Shown: positions 34,301-42,804, numbered from the stretch's first letter. The stretch is DNA of 64,000 nt from Actinoplanes sichuanensis (GCF_033097365.1 NZ_AP028461.1:11869501-11933500); one strand, 5' to 3'. Program-made: numbers and translations. Notes: generated by a model not told the origin, from the sequence alone.

Positions 34301-34805
34301 CGAGGGTGACCGTGAGCGACTTCCACGCGTTGGCGGGCAGCGCCGCCGAGCCGGTGACCTGCGATTCGGCACCGCCGCCGCCCTTGGTGATGGCGGTGCG
34401 CAGCCGCCCGTCACCGTTGTAGGGCGTGCTGAACAGGTAGCGGCCGTTGTCCTTGCCGAGCGCGTAGATCCACTGCCAGGGCGCGGTCGTCCCGTCCCAC
34501 TTCACGCGGGTGGCGACGGTCAGTTCGGTGCGGCCTTCGAGGGCTTTGCGGGGGATGGTGACGTAGGCGCCGTTCGAGGTGGGCGCGCCGCCGGGCAGGG
34601 TCAGGGCGCCGTCGGCGAAGACCGCGGTGCCGGGGTTGACCAGCGTGCCGTCCAGGCCGTTGCCGGAACTGTCGGTGATCGTCGGGCCGGCGCTGTCGAA
34701 CTCGTAGGCCAGCACCGGGGCGGGCAGATCGGCCGCGGCGAGCACGGGTGTCGCGGGCGTCGCGGCGAGTATCACGGCGAGGACGGGGACTTTCCAGGCT
34801 CTCAT
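31338..34805 (-). CDS. Large secreted GH39-like glycoside hydrolase (LamG - Ig - catalytic - CBM-like)
   Basis: A 1155-residue exported multidomain enzyme: signal peptide (to about 24); a laminin-G-like domain (about 28-235; LAYEFDSAGPTITDSSGNGL); a Big_4-type Ig domain (about 245-330); then a TIM-barrel glycosidase with the acid/base in FVPFNEPEGNMFG (Glu449) and the nucleophile in ININEYAF (Glu559), the GH-A clan pattern; and two or more beta-sandwich carbohydrate-binding-like modules. It resembles the smaller enzyme at 41111 in the catalytic core (WHEL, NEY and AYW motifs). LacI-type operators precede it. The likely substrate is an arabinose-containing plant glycan; the exact family is not certain. 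Confidence 0.8.
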   Translation of the reverse strand: MRAWKVPVLAVILAATPATPVLAAADLPAPVLAYEFDSAGPTITDSSGNGLDGTLVNPGTAVFADGALTLPGGAPTSNGAYVTIPRKALEGRTELTVATRVKWDGTTAPWQWIYALGKDNGRYLFSTPYNGDGRLRTAITKGGGGAESQVTGSAALPANAWKSLTVTLGGGRLTTYLDGVAVAATTTTLTAADLLDAGTTSAGFVGKSFYPDPLFDGAIDSFRLYGTALTADQVVTESGVTPPSVTGIAETAFDVRTTIGTAPALPATVNGTFTDGYDRSVPISWAPVDPARYAQRGTFTVAGTAAGRAVTATVTVIREGELVIDLADSTGPFHGGASGTLYGLYGDGVPTNNLIEGMRLRTVSTKAQDGPQHPGADALEVVKPLADSTGGDTYIYMTDIHRGFPYQWPGSTPAEKLSLFKEKIAKQVDQVLTLAPEYQDNVVFVPFNEPEGNMFGTGEWSYNGVSWLSDPDDYFQAWDDVYALIKGRMPAARIAGPNTSILFDQVKGFLTHTVAAGTVPDVITWHELSHPEAVRDSVAKYREWEKTIIGRELPININEYAFNYHTSVPGQMIQWISAIEESKVDADIAYWNIDGNLSDSAVQANRGNGQWWLYNAYGGMTGDTVRVTPPYPGRNYSLQGVASLDKAKKQARAIFGGATSAGYIRFDNVPKSFGKNVHAWIREIPWTGQVGDSAQPRLLAERDFKVVDGSVAVEFDRLIESSAYEIVLGPGSKSAAGKTPTLWQGSFEAEDAKYTGGGYSRNGPEGSPSDVSKFYTSGGFNVGGLRTGSDGVLDFTVDVPADGTYDLSVFANSLNTYNLVQEQGPTNVFLRVDGGAEQEVHLPLGYKWVVWDHADTTVALTKGTHTISLAAKSLDGVRVTKGDAIVDRITLALPNPAAATAVYEAELASLHRARVSDGHAELGRRGSATFWVYSKADAAAIVEAVGSRDVKLTVNGIVVGDRKATVSLSGGVNKVVVTGASPNAKIDRLTVRAGSLPSVAYEAEAATLAGTATVTAKSLAGGGAAVTGVTGASTLTFAVKADRAGTYALRIRYSNPEQAVATHYNPDPLTRHADLTINGGPVKRVLFPHSFHDNNLWELTVPVTLKRGMNSLAFSSAELPNFDGLTYASQTWPDVLLRSKYAPVIDRVTVAPYSR

Positions 34806-34824
34806 GCATCGCTCCGTAGCGTGA

Positions 34825-34838
34825 TGTGAGCGTTAACA
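34825..34838. promoter_or_regulatory. LacI-like operator, class 2 (GH39-like gene)
   Basis: TGTGAGCGTTAACA, an imperfect palindrome centred on CG, 20 bp before the GH start codon. Its complement TGTTAACGCTCACA matches the site before the GH43 gene (47189-47202) at 13 of 14 bases. Confidence 0.5.
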
Positions 34839-34886
34839 AGCGAACGCGGGCAAGCGATTGCGTTCTGTCAACGTGGGATTTCGCCC

Positions 34887-34915
34887 AGGTTACGAACCGC
34901 AGATACGCCAGTCAA
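34887..34915 (-). promoter_or_regulatory. Promoter of the GH39-like gene
   Basis: On the minus strand: TTGACT, 17 bp, TAACCT. The LacI-type operator at 34924-34941 ends 8 bp upstream of the -35. A second TTGACA (34866-34871) and a GCAAGCGATTGC half-palindrome (34850-34861) lie further down, so there may be two starts. The rest of the 197-bp gap 34806-35002 shows nothing else. Confidence 0.55.
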
Positions 34916-34923
34916 TGCCTCCG

Positions 34924-34941
34924 CAGGAAAACGTTTGCCTA
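34924..34941. promoter_or_regulatory. LacI-type operator, class 1 (GH39-like gene)
   Basis: The complement reads TAGGCAAACGTTTTCCTG. It shares the pattern TAGGCAAWCGWTTTCCTR with the site over the ABC importer promoter (36104-36121), with the CG centre typical of LacI-family operators. The regulator encoded between the two sites (35003-36001) is the obvious ligand-binding candidate. Confidence 0.6.
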
Positions 34942-35002
34942 GAGTCGCCGGCTGGCTCTCACCGCTGCCTTCCGGTGCGGCGCCGGTGCGGGCCGGCCGG
35001 GC

Positions 35003-36001
35003 TCAGACCGCCGTCGAGGAGCGGGGGATCAGGCGGCCCGGGCGGGCGTGCCGGCCGTGCGCCGGAGTGCCGTTGATCGCCGCGAGCAACATCTCCGCCG
35101 CCGACCGGCCGATCCCCTCCAGATCCATGTCGATGCTGGTCAGGGCCGGTTGGCAGCCCTCCACCATGACGTCCCAGTTGTCGAAACCGACCAGCGCCAC
35201 GTCCCGCGGGATCTGCTTGCCGGCCTTGCTGAGCGCCTCGGCGAGACCCCGGGCGATCTGGTCGCTGCCGCAGAACACCGCGTCCACGTCGGCGCCGGTG
35301 TTCAGCAGGATCCCGGCGGCCTGGCGGCCCCAGGCCTCGCTCCACTCGCCGTACAGCGTCGGGACGGCCGGCCGGAAACCCTCGCCGGCCAGCGCCTCCT
35401 CGGCGGCCCGGGCCCGGACGCTGGCCGAGTGATGGTGCTCCGGGCCGGTGACGTGCGCGATCCGGCGGCGGCCGACGGCGAGCAGGTGGCGGATCGCGCG
35501 GCGGGCACCGTCGGCCTCGTCCGGCACGACCGAACAGTCCTGCGGGTCGGTCGAGCTGATGAACGCGTAGACCACCGGGACCGGCAGGCCGACCCCGATC
35601 GGCGCGCGGGCGTCGGTGCGGCGTCCGGTCACTATGATCCCGTCGACCTTGCGGCTGAGCAGCGTACGCAGGTAGTACTGCTCGCGGATCGGGTCATCGC
35701 GGGCGTCGCACAGGAAGATCGACATCTGGCCGGCGCCGAGCGCGTCCTCGGCGCCGATGAGCAGCGGGATGCTGAACCGGCCGATGCTGTCGGTGGTGAT
35801 CATCCCGACCGTGTAGGTGCGGCCGGTCTGCAGGCTCCGGGCGGCCGCGTTGGCGACGAAGCCGAGCTGCTCAGCGGCCTGTTGCACGCGTAGCCGAGTC
35901 TCCGGCCGCAGCGCGCCCCGGCCGTTGAGCGCTTTCGACGCCGTGCCTGTGGAGACCCCCGCGAGCGCCGCCACCTGGCTGATGGTGACCGCGCGATCCA
36001 T
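35003..36001 (-). CDS. LacI-family transcriptional regulator
   Basis: A 332-residue repressor: LacI helix-turn-helix and hinge at residues 5-55 (TISQVAALAGVSTGTASKAL, RLRVQQAAEQLGFVANAAARSL), then the periplasmic-binding-protein-like sensor with GMITTDSIGRFSIPLLIGA, DGIIVTGRR, the CGSDQIARGL motif and a C-terminal R-P-G-R region. The start used is ATG 36001, which puts the HTH at the very N-terminus; starts to 36079 are possible. It is divergent from the ABC importer and flanked by two copies of a CG-centred palindrome, so it probably represses sugar uptake and hydrolase genes until a mono- or disaccharide inducer binds. Confidence 0.92.
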   Translation of the reverse strand: MDRAVTISQVAALAGVSTGTASKALNGRGALRPETRLRVQQAAEQLGFVANAAARSLQTGRTYTVGMITTDSIGRFSIPLLIGAEDALGAGQMSIFLCDARDDPIREQYYLRTLLSRKVDGIIVTGRRTDARAPIGVGLPVPVVYAFISSTDPQDCSVVPDEADGARRAIRHLLAVGRRRIAHVTGPEHHHSASVRARAAEEALAGEGFRPAVPTLYGEWSEAWGRQAAGILLNTGADVDAVFCGSDQIARGLAEALSKAGKQIPRDVALVGFDNWDVMVEGCQPALTSIDMDLEGIGRSAAEMLLAAINGTPAHGRHARPGRLIPRSSTAV

Positions 36002-36072
36002 GGTGCTCAGCGTTTCCTCCCCAGTTTCCGGCACCGTTTCCGGCACCCTCGTCATGTGACCGTAACTTGCTC

Positions 36073-36122
36073 TTGACATGCGAGCAAGACGCTACCTAGC
36101 GTCTAGGCAATCGATTTCCTAG
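36073..36122 (+). promoter_or_regulatory. Promoter and LacI operator of the ABC importer operon
   Basis: TTGACA (36073-36078), 18 bp, TAGCGT (36097-36102), then a 20-bp near-perfect palindrome at 36103-36122 with core TAGGCAATCGATTTCCTA covering the transcription start. This is an ideal position for repression. The SBP start codon follows 62 bp later. Confidence 0.7.
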
Positions 36123-36184
36123 CGTTCCTGAATATGGACCGCCACCCCTCCCGCCATCCTCCTCCACGTGCAAGGGGATCCGAT

Positions 36185-37438
36185 ATGACCACTACCCGGG
36201 GACGTCTGCGTGCGGCAGCGGCTCTCGCCATCTCCGTCTGCCTGCTGGCCGGCTGCTCGAAGGGCTCCGAGCCCGGCGACACCGGTACCGGCGCGGCCGG
36301 CGGCGACTACACGATCTGGGACCCGTACCCGCAGTTCGACGACGGTTCGGACTGGGTGAAGCTGCTGACCAAGTGCGGCACCGACGCCGGGGTGACGGTC
36401 AAGCGCACCGGCTACGACACCACCGACCTGACCAACAAGGCGCTGCTCGCCGCCCAGCAGGGCAACTCGCCGGACGTGCTGATCGTCGACAACCCGGTGG
36501 TCTCCACCCTGGCCGACGCCGGGGTGCTCACCACCACCGACGAGCTGAAGGTGGACACCGCCGCGGTCGAGCCGAACCTGCTGGCGGCCGGGCAGATCGG
36601 CGGCAAGACCTACGGCATCCCGATCGGCGCCAACACGCTCGCGCTCTACTACAACAAGAAGGTCCTGGACGCGGCGAAGGTCGACCCGGCGGCGATCAAG
36701 GACTGGGCGTCGCTGACCGACGCGCTGAAGAAGGTCAAGGCGACCGGCAAGAAGGGCATCACCTTCTCGGCGATCGGTACCGAGGAGGGCTCGTTCCAGT
36801 TCCTGCCGTGGTTCTGGGGCTCCGGGGCGAACCTGACCCAGCTCGACTCGGCGCAGGGCGTCGCCTCCCTCGAGCTGTGGAACGGCTGGCTCAAGGACGG
36901 ACTGGCGCCGAACTCGGTGCTCAACAACACCCAGACCACCAGCTGGCAGGAGTTCGCCGCCGGTGACTTCGCGTTCAGCGAGAACGGCACCTGGCAGCTG
37001 GCGAACGCGAAGAAGACCGGCTTCGAGTACGGCATCATCCCGATCCCGTCGCAGGCCGGCGGCACCGCACCGGCCCCGACCGGCGGTGAGTTCGTGACCG
37101 CCCCGGTCCAGACCGAGACCGCCCGCTACGCCGTCACCGAGAAGCTGATCGCCTGCCTGAGCAGCAGCGACAACGCGCTCACCACGGACACCACGCTGTC
37201 CTACATCGCCGCCACCGAGGCGGTGCAGCAGAAGCAGGTCGCCGCCAACCCGGAGCTGACGGTCTGGGTGCAGGCGGTCAAGGCGGCCAAGGGCCGGACC
37301 AGTGACGACCTGGGCACCAAGTACCCGAAGATCTCGCAGCCGATGTGGACCGCGTTCCAGGCCGCGCTCAGCGGGTCGGCGTCCCCGGCCGACGCACTGA
37401 AGACGGCGCAGACCACGGCCGCCGCGGCCACCAAGTGA
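36185..37438 (+). CDS. ABC sugar transporter substrate-binding lipoprotein
   Basis: A 417-residue extracellular solute-binding protein (family 1). The N-terminus MTTTRGRLRAAAALAISVCL is followed by LAGCSKG, a lipobox with acylated Cys24. The mature part has DYTIWDPYPQF, GNSPDVLIVDNPVVSTLADA, GKTYGIPIGANTLALYYNKK and FAFSENGTWQLANAKK, all typical of carbohydrate-binding SBPs. ATG 36185 has AAGGGGATC upstream. It is the first gene of an operon with two permeases, overlapping the next by 4 bases (GTGA). No ATPase is encoded here, so a shared MsiK-type ATPase elsewhere probably powers it. Confidence 0.92.
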   Translation: MTTTRGRLRAAAALAISVCLLAGCSKGSEPGDTGTGAAGGDYTIWDPYPQFDDGSDWVKLLTKCGTDAGVTVKRTGYDTTDLTNKALLAAQQGNSPDVLIVDNPVVSTLADAGVLTTTDELKVDTAAVEPNLLAAGQIGGKTYGIPIGANTLALYYNKKVLDAAKVDPAAIKDWASLTDALKKVKATGKKGITFSAIGTEEGSFQFLPWFWGSGANLTQLDSAQGVASLELWNGWLKDGLAPNSVLNNTQTTSWQEFAAGDFAFSENGTWQLANAKKTGFEYGIIPIPSQAGGTAPAPTGGEFVTAPVQTETARYAVTEKLIACLSSSDNALTTDTTLSYIAATEAVQQKQVAANPELTVWVQAVKAAKGRTSDDLGTKYPKISQPMWTAFQAALSGSASPADALKTAQTTAAAATK

Positions 37439-38364
37439 CGAGTCACGCGTCGACCCTCGTCCGGACCCGGGAATCCGCCCGGGTCCGGCGGGGCCGGGGG
37501 CACTGGACGGCGTGGGCGTTCCTCGCGCCGATCGTGATCTACCTGCTCGCGTTCTACGCCTACCCGCTCTACCGCAACCTGGACCTGAGCCTGCGCCACT
37601 ACACGGTCCGCTCGTTCGTGCAGGGCAACGCCCCGTTCTCCGGGCTCGACAACTACCGCGAGGTGTTCGCCGATCCGGCGTTCGGGCCGGCGCTACTGCA
37701 CACGTTGACGTTCACGGTCGTCAGCATCGCGTTCCAGTTCGCGATCGGGCTGGCCCTGGCCGTGTTCTTCGCGCAGAACTTCAAACTGTCCGCCACGCTG
37801 CGGGCGTTGTTCCTGGTGCCGTGGCTGCTGCCGCTGATCGTCAGCGCGTCGACGTGGTCGTGGATGCTCAACAGCGACTCCGGGATCGTCAACTTCGCCC
37901 TGAAGAGCGTCGGGCTCGACCCGGTCAACTGGCTGACCTCGCCGGACTGGGCGCTGACCAGCGTGATCATCGCGAACATCTGGATCGGCATCCCGTTCAA
38001 CCTGGTCGTGCTCTACAGCGGACTGCAGGCGATCCCGGCCGAGGTGTACGAGGCCGCCTCGATCGACGGCGCCACCGGCTGGCAACGCTTCTGGCGGATC
38101 ACCTTCCCGCTGCTGCGACCGGTCTCGGCGATCACGCTGCTGCTCGGACTGGTCTACACGCTCAAGGTGTTCGACCTGATCTGGATCATGACGAAGGGCG
38201 GCCCGGCGGACGCCTCGATCACCTTCGCCACCTGGTCGTACCGGTTCAGCTTCGGCAGCCTGCTGCCCGAGTTCGGCCCCGGCGCCGCGGTCGGCAACCT
38301 GCTGATCGTGATGGCGCTCGTCTTCGGCCTGCTCTACATCCGCTTCCAGAGGAGGCAGGCATGA
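37435..38364 (+). CDS. ABC sugar transporter permease, MalF-type
   Basis: A 309-residue inner-membrane permease with six helices and the binding-protein-dependent transport signature EAASIDGATGWQRFWRITFP, which forms the coupling helix to the ATPase. The GTG start overlaps the SBP stop, giving tight translational coupling. The short N-terminal tail is Arg-rich. Paired with the following permease it forms the heterodimeric channel for an oligosaccharide, probably arabinose-based given the GH127 downstream. Confidence 0.92.
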   Translation: MTSHASTLVRTRESARVRRGRGHWTAWAFLAPIVIYLLAFYAYPLYRNLDLSLRHYTVRSFVQGNAPFSGLDNYREVFADPAFGPALLHTLTFTVVSIAFQFAIGLALAVFFAQNFKLSATLRALFLVPWLLPLIVSASTWSWMLNSDSGIVNFALKSVGLDPVNWLTSPDWALTSVIIANIWIGIPFNLVVLYSGLQAIPAEVYEAASIDGATGWQRFWRITFPLLRPVSAITLLLGLVYTLKVFDLIWIMTKGGPADASITFATWSYRFSFGSLLPEFGPGAAVGNLLIVMALVFGLLYIRFQRRQA

Positions 38365-39167
38365 GGTACGCCAAGACCGCGCTCGGCCTGTTCTTCACGG
38401 CGGTCATGCTGTTCCCGGTCTACTGGATGATCAACGTGTCGTTCACCAGGGACACCGACATGCGGGCCGACCCACCGCACCTGTTCCCGGTCAACGGCAC
38501 GCTGGAGGGTTACCGCGCGGTCATCGATCAGCAGCTGCCGTACCTCGGCACGTCGTTGATCGTGGGTCTCGGCACGGTGATCCTGACCCTGGTGCTCTCC
38601 GCGCCGGCCGGATTCGCCCTGGCGAAGCTGCGCCCGAAGGGCGGCGGCGCGCTCGGTTTCGTGCTGCTGATCGCCCAGATGATCCCCGGAATCATCATGG
38701 CGATGGGGTTCTACGCCATCTACCTGCGACTCGGTGTCCTCAACACGGTCGGTGGCCTGATCCTGGCCGACTCGACGATCGCGGTGCCGTTCGGTGTGCT
38801 GATCTTCACGGCGTTCATGTCCGGCATCCCCGACGAGCTGATCAACGCCGCGATGATCGACGGCGCGACCAGGTGGCGGACCTTCGTCTCGGTGATCCTG
38901 CCGGTGTCGCGCAACGCGATCGTCACGGTCAGCCTGTTCGCGTTCCTGTGGGCGTGGTCGGACTTCGTCTTCGCGACGACGCTCGACGGCGGCGGCGACG
39001 CCCAGCCGATCACCCTCGGCATCTACCACTACATCGGCAACAACAACCAGCAGTGGAACGCGATCATGGCGACCGCCGTGATCGCGTCGATTCCCGCGAC
39101 GCTGCTGCTCATCCTGGCCCAGCGTTACGTGGCCGCCGGTGTGACCGCCGGCGCCGTCAAGGACTAG
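38361..39167 (+). CDS. ABC sugar transporter permease, MalG-type
   Basis: A 268-residue partner permease: MRYAKTALGLFFTAVMLFPV first helix, then QMIPGIIMAMGFYAIYLRLG and the EAA-type loop NAAMIDGATRWRTFVSVILP. Its ATG overlaps the stop of the first permease (ATGA). It ends 9 nt before the GH127 gene, so uptake and intracellular hydrolysis are co-expressed. Confidence 0.92.
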   Translation: MRYAKTALGLFFTAVMLFPVYWMINVSFTRDTDMRADPPHLFPVNGTLEGYRAVIDQQLPYLGTSLIVGLGTVILTLVLSAPAGFALAKLRPKGGGALGFVLLIAQMIPGIIMAMGFYAIYLRLGVLNTVGGLILADSTIAVPFGVLIFTAFMSGIPDELINAAMIDGATRWRTFVSVILPVSRNAIVTVSLFAFLWAWSDFVFATTLDGGGDAQPITLGIYHYIGNNNQQWNAIMATAVIASIPATLLLILAQRYVAAGVTAGAVKD

Positions 39168-39176
39168 AGGAACACC

Positions 39177-41078
39177 ATGAGCTCTGATCTCCACGGCCCC
39201 GTCGCGCCCACCCCGCAGGCGCTCGGCACCCTGTGGCCGCTGCCCGCCAACCGGGTGCGGCTGGCACCGGACGGCCTGCTCGGCGGCTGGCAGGCCCGCA
39301 ACGCCGAGGCCACCCTGCCGCACTGTGTCGCCCGGCTCGACACCTACGGCAACCTGGGCAATCTGCGCCGCGTCACCGGTGACGGCGAGCCCGCGTTCAA
39401 GGGTTTCTGGTTCGCCGACACCGACGTGCACAAGACGCTCGAAGCGGCGTTCTGGTCGGGTGCCGCACCGGAGTTCGCCGCCGAGGCGGCCGCCCTGCTG
39501 GAGAAGGCCCAGGACCCGGACGGCTACCTGGACTCCTACTACCAGGACCCGGACAAGCGCGACAGGCAGTGGAACGAGCTGCACTTCAGCCACGAGATGT
39601 ACACCGCCGGCCATCTGATCCAGGCCGCGGTCGCGGCCGCGCGTTCCGCGCCCGGAGATGCGGTGGCCCAGCAGGTCGTCTCGGTCGCGCGCCGTTTCGC
39701 CGATCTTCTGGTGCAGCGGTACGGCGAATCGCCGGAGACCGACGGCCATCCGGAGGTGGAGACGGCGCTCGCCGAGCTGTACCGGGTCACCGGACACCGC
39801 CCGTACCTCGATCTCGCCGCCCGGCTGCTGGACAACCGTGGCCACGGGGTGATCGGCCCCGGCCGGTTCGGTCCCGCCTACTTCCAGGACCATCAGCCGC
39901 TGCGCGAGGCGACCGAGGTGACCGGCCACGTGGTGCGCCAGCTCTATCTGCTGGCCGGTGCGGTCGACGTGGCGGTGGAGACCCGCGACGAGGCGCTGCT
40001 CGCGAAGACCGAACAGCTGTGGGACTCGGCGCTGGACAGCCGTACCTACCTGACCGGCGGCCAGGGGTCACGGCACCGCGACGAGGCCTACGGCGACGCC
40101 TACGAACTGCCGCCGGACCGCGCCTACGCCGAGACGTGCGCCGCCATCGCCAGTTTCCAGCTCGCCTGGCGGCTGCTGCTGGCCACCGGCAAGGTCAAGT
40201 ACGCCGACGAGATGGAACGGGTACTGCACAACGCGATCGCGGCCAGCACCGCCGTCGACGGGACGGCGTTCTTCTACTCCACCCCGCTGCAGCGGCGCAC
40301 CGGCCACGACAGCGGCGACGAGAACGCGCCGGGCCACCGCCTCGACTGGTACGACTGCGCCTGCTGCCCGCCGAACCTGGCCCGGCTGATGGCGTCGCTG
40401 CACACGTACGCCGCCACCGGTGACGACAGCGGCCTCCAGCTGCACCTCTACGGTTCCGGTGCGTTCTTCTCAGGTGAGCGGGGCGTGCGGGTGGAGACCC
40501 GCTACCCGTGGGACGAGCAGGTCACCGTCACGATCGCCGACACCGGGGCCGAGCCGTGGACGCTGTCGTTGCGGGTGCCGGCCTGGTGCACCGACGTGCG
40601 GCTGACCGTCGACGGCACCCCGGCCCCGGCCCGCGCGCAGGACGGCTACCTGCGCCTGAACCGGATCTGGCACACCGGCGACGAGGTCGTGCTCACCCTC
40701 GCCATGCCGGCCCGCCTGGTCGCCGGACATCCGCGGGTGGACGCCGTCCGCGGGGCCGCCGCCCTGGTCCGCGGCCCGATCGTGTACTGCCTGGAACACG
40801 CCGACATGCCCGCCGACGGCACCCTCTTCGAGGACTACGAGCTCGACGCCCGGTCCCCGGCGGCGGTCGCCTTCCACAGCACCGGGCTCGCCCCGGTCAC
40901 CCTCCAGGTCCGGGTCCGCGCCCGGGCCGCGGAGAACACCCCGCTCTACCGTGACCTGCGGTGGGACGGCGGCTCGGCGGCGGCCCTGACGGTCACCGCC
41001 ATCCCCTACTTCCTGTGGGCCAACCGGGAACCCGGGCCCATGCGGGTCTGGATCCCGCTCGCCGCACAGGAGGACTAA
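39177..41078 (+). CDS. GH127 beta-L-arabinofuranosidase, intracellular
   Basis: A 633-residue enzyme without a signal peptide. The GH127 zinc/thiolate site is visible: Glu319 and Cys321 in AYAETCAAIASF, and Cys396-Cys397 in DWYDCACCPPNLARLM, where the paired cysteines and Glu match the zinc ligands and cysteine nucleophile of HypBA1. The alpha/alpha toroid fills the first 430 residues and beta domains the rest. It would release beta-L-arabinofuranose from imported oligosaccharides. ATG 39177 has GAGGAAC upstream and follows the permease by 9 nt. Some family members have other specificities (for example GH146-like), so the substrate is probable, not certain. Confidence 0.88.
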   Translation: MSSDLHGPVAPTPQALGTLWPLPANRVRLAPDGLLGGWQARNAEATLPHCVARLDTYGNLGNLRRVTGDGEPAFKGFWFADTDVHKTLEAAFWSGAAPEFAAEAAALLEKAQDPDGYLDSYYQDPDKRDRQWNELHFSHEMYTAGHLIQAAVAAARSAPGDAVAQQVVSVARRFADLLVQRYGESPETDGHPEVETALAELYRVTGHRPYLDLAARLLDNRGHGVIGPGRFGPAYFQDHQPLREATEVTGHVVRQLYLLAGAVDVAVETRDEALLAKTEQLWDSALDSRTYLTGGQGSRHRDEAYGDAYELPPDRAYAETCAAIASFQLAWRLLLATGKVKYADEMERVLHNAIAASTAVDGTAFFYSTPLQRRTGHDSGDENAPGHRLDWYDCACCPPNLARLMASLHTYAATGDDSGLQLHLYGSGAFFSGERGVRVETRYPWDEQVTVTIADTGAEPWTLSLRVPAWCTDVRLTVDGTPAPARAQDGYLRLNRIWHTGDEVVLTLAMPARLVAGHPRVDAVRGAAALVRGPIVYCLEHADMPADGTLFEDYELDARSPAAVAFHSTGLAPVTLQVRVRARAAENTPLYRDLRWDGGSAAALTVTAIPYFLWANREPGPMRVWIPLAAQED

Positions 41079-41110
41079 GAATCCCCTATCACCCCCACCG
41101 AGGTGACACC

Positions 41111-42799
41111 GTGCGCCACCGCATCCCCGCCGCACTGTTGCTCGTCCTGGCCGGGCTGGCCGTCCCCAGCCCGGCGCAGGCCGCCGGCAACACCCTCACC
41201 GTCGACGTCGGCACCGTCGTCCGCCCGGTCACGCACGTCGCGGCCGGCGGCCTCTACGCCGTCGACACCGGCACCAAACCGCCGCTGGAGCAGATGTATC
41301 CACTGCGGCTCAACCACCTCACCCAGCCGCCGCCCGGCGTACAGCAGCTCGGCAACGGCGCGACCACCCCGTGCTGCGACGGTCACCTGGCCGCCGGCAA
41401 GGTGACCAGCGCCGGTGCACAGCAGTTCTGGCGGCTGCCGGACATCTACAAGGACTTCCCGTACAAGTGGGTCAGCTGGACCGACTGGGAGTCGAAGGTC
41501 CGCACCATGGTCAACACCCGGCTGGCCGCCACCGGCACCACCAACGTCGACGGCTACGAGCTGTGGAACGAGCCGGACTGGACCTGGAACACCAGCGCCG
41601 CCGGCACGTTCAACGCCGGGTGGACCCGGACCCACCGGCTGATCCGCACCCTCGACACGGTCACCCCGATCGTCGGGCCCAGCCACTCGATCTACAACCA
41701 CGACTGGATGGTCGGTTTCCTCACCAACGCCCGCGACACCGCCACCCTGCCGGACGTGATCGTCTGGCACGAGCTGGACAACGACTCGTACCTCAACGTC
41801 CAGGCGCACGTCGCCGACTACCGGGCCATCGAGAGCTCGCTGGGCATCTCGCCGCGGCCCATCTCGATCAACGAGTACGCCTCGCCGTCCCAGGTCGACA
41901 TCCCGAGCGTGGCCGTGCACTACATGGCGGTCTTCGAACGGCACGGGATCCGGTCGGCCGAACGCGCCTACTGGTACGAGGCGGGCACCCTTGACGGTCT
42001 GCTCCACAACAACGCGCCGACCAGCTCGTACTGGACCTACAAGTGGTACGGCGACATGGCCGGCAACGTCGTGCGGACCACCCCCGGCTCCTGGCTGGAG
42101 GGTGTCGCCGCCTACGACAGCACCCGCAAGATCGTGAACGTGGTGTTCGGCGGCGACAGCGGGAACAACACCGTCCGGGTGACCGGGCTCGGCGCGCTCG
42201 GCTCGCAGGTCCGGGCCACCGTCGTACGTAGCGGCATCACCGGCCGGACCACCAACCAGTCGGCGCCGATCGCGGTGTCGTCGGCGACCTACCCGGTGTC
42301 CGGCGGGGCGATCAGCGTCCCGGTCACCGGCATGCACGCCTGGGACTCCTACCAGCTGCTGATCACCCCGACCAGCGGTGTCCCGACGTGGCAGCAGCGC
42401 TACGAGGCGGAGAACGCCACGGTCGTCAACGCGAACCGGTTCTCCTCCGGGTCGGCGTCGAGCGGCGGATACGTCGGGCAGATCGACGGCACGGCCAATC
42501 CGCGCAACCAGTCGTTCGTCGACTTCCTGGTCAACGTGCCGACGGCCCGCAGCTACACGATGACCATCGGATACGCCAACGCCAGCGGGGCCACCGCCAC
42601 ACACGGCCTGGCCTACAACGGCGGCGCCTGGCAGACGGTCAGCTACCCGCAGACCGCGGCGTGGGGCGTCTTCGGCTCCACCGTCAGCACCTCGGTGACC
42701 CTGAAGGCCGGCTGGAACATGATCCGGCTGGCCAAGGGCTCCCCGAACTTCGCGGGTGGCACCGGCTACGCCGAACTCGACTACATCAACCTCGCCTGA
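41111..42799 (+). CDS. Secreted GH39-like glycoside hydrolase with C-terminal CBM-like domain
   Basis: A 562-residue exported enzyme: signal peptide ending SPAQAAG, a catalytic TIM barrel with the acid/base in LWNEPDWTW (Glu154) and the nucleophile in ISINEYAS (Glu255), then a CBM35/CBM6-like module (about 425-562; YEAENATVVNANRFSSGSAS, ending YAELDYINLA). The core resembles that of the larger enzyme at 31338-34805 (WHEL, NEYA and AYWY motifs). GTG 41111 follows GAGGTG and lies 32 nt after the GH127 gene, so it is part of the importer operon. It probably cuts extracellular glycan into oligosaccharides for the ABC system. Confidence 0.85.
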   Translation: MRHRIPAALLLVLAGLAVPSPAQAAGNTLTVDVGTVVRPVTHVAAGGLYAVDTGTKPPLEQMYPLRLNHLTQPPPGVQQLGNGATTPCCDGHLAAGKVTSAGAQQFWRLPDIYKDFPYKWVSWTDWESKVRTMVNTRLAATGTTNVDGYELWNEPDWTWNTSAAGTFNAGWTRTHRLIRTLDTVTPIVGPSHSIYNHDWMVGFLTNARDTATLPDVIVWHELDNDSYLNVQAHVADYRAIESSLGISPRPISINEYASPSQVDIPSVAVHYMAVFERHGIRSAERAYWYEAGTLDGLLHNNAPTSSYWTYKWYGDMAGNVVRTTPGSWLEGVAAYDSTRKIVNVVFGGDSGNNTVRVTGLGALGSQVRATVVRSGITGRTTNQSAPIAVSSATYPVSGGAISVPVTGMHAWDSYQLLITPTSGVPTWQQRYEAENATVVNANRFSSGSASSGGYVGQIDGTANPRNQSFVDFLVNVPTARSYTMTIGYANASGATATHGLAYNGGAWQTVSYPQTAAWGVFGSTVSTSVTLKAGWNMIRLAKGSPNFAGGTGYAELDYINLA

Positions 42800-42804
42800 T
42801 CAGT

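Noticed and set aside
38334..39929. Long minus-strand open frame across permease and GH127 genes
   Set aside because: Shadow of two well-supported genes; Gly/Arg/Asp-rich without domains.
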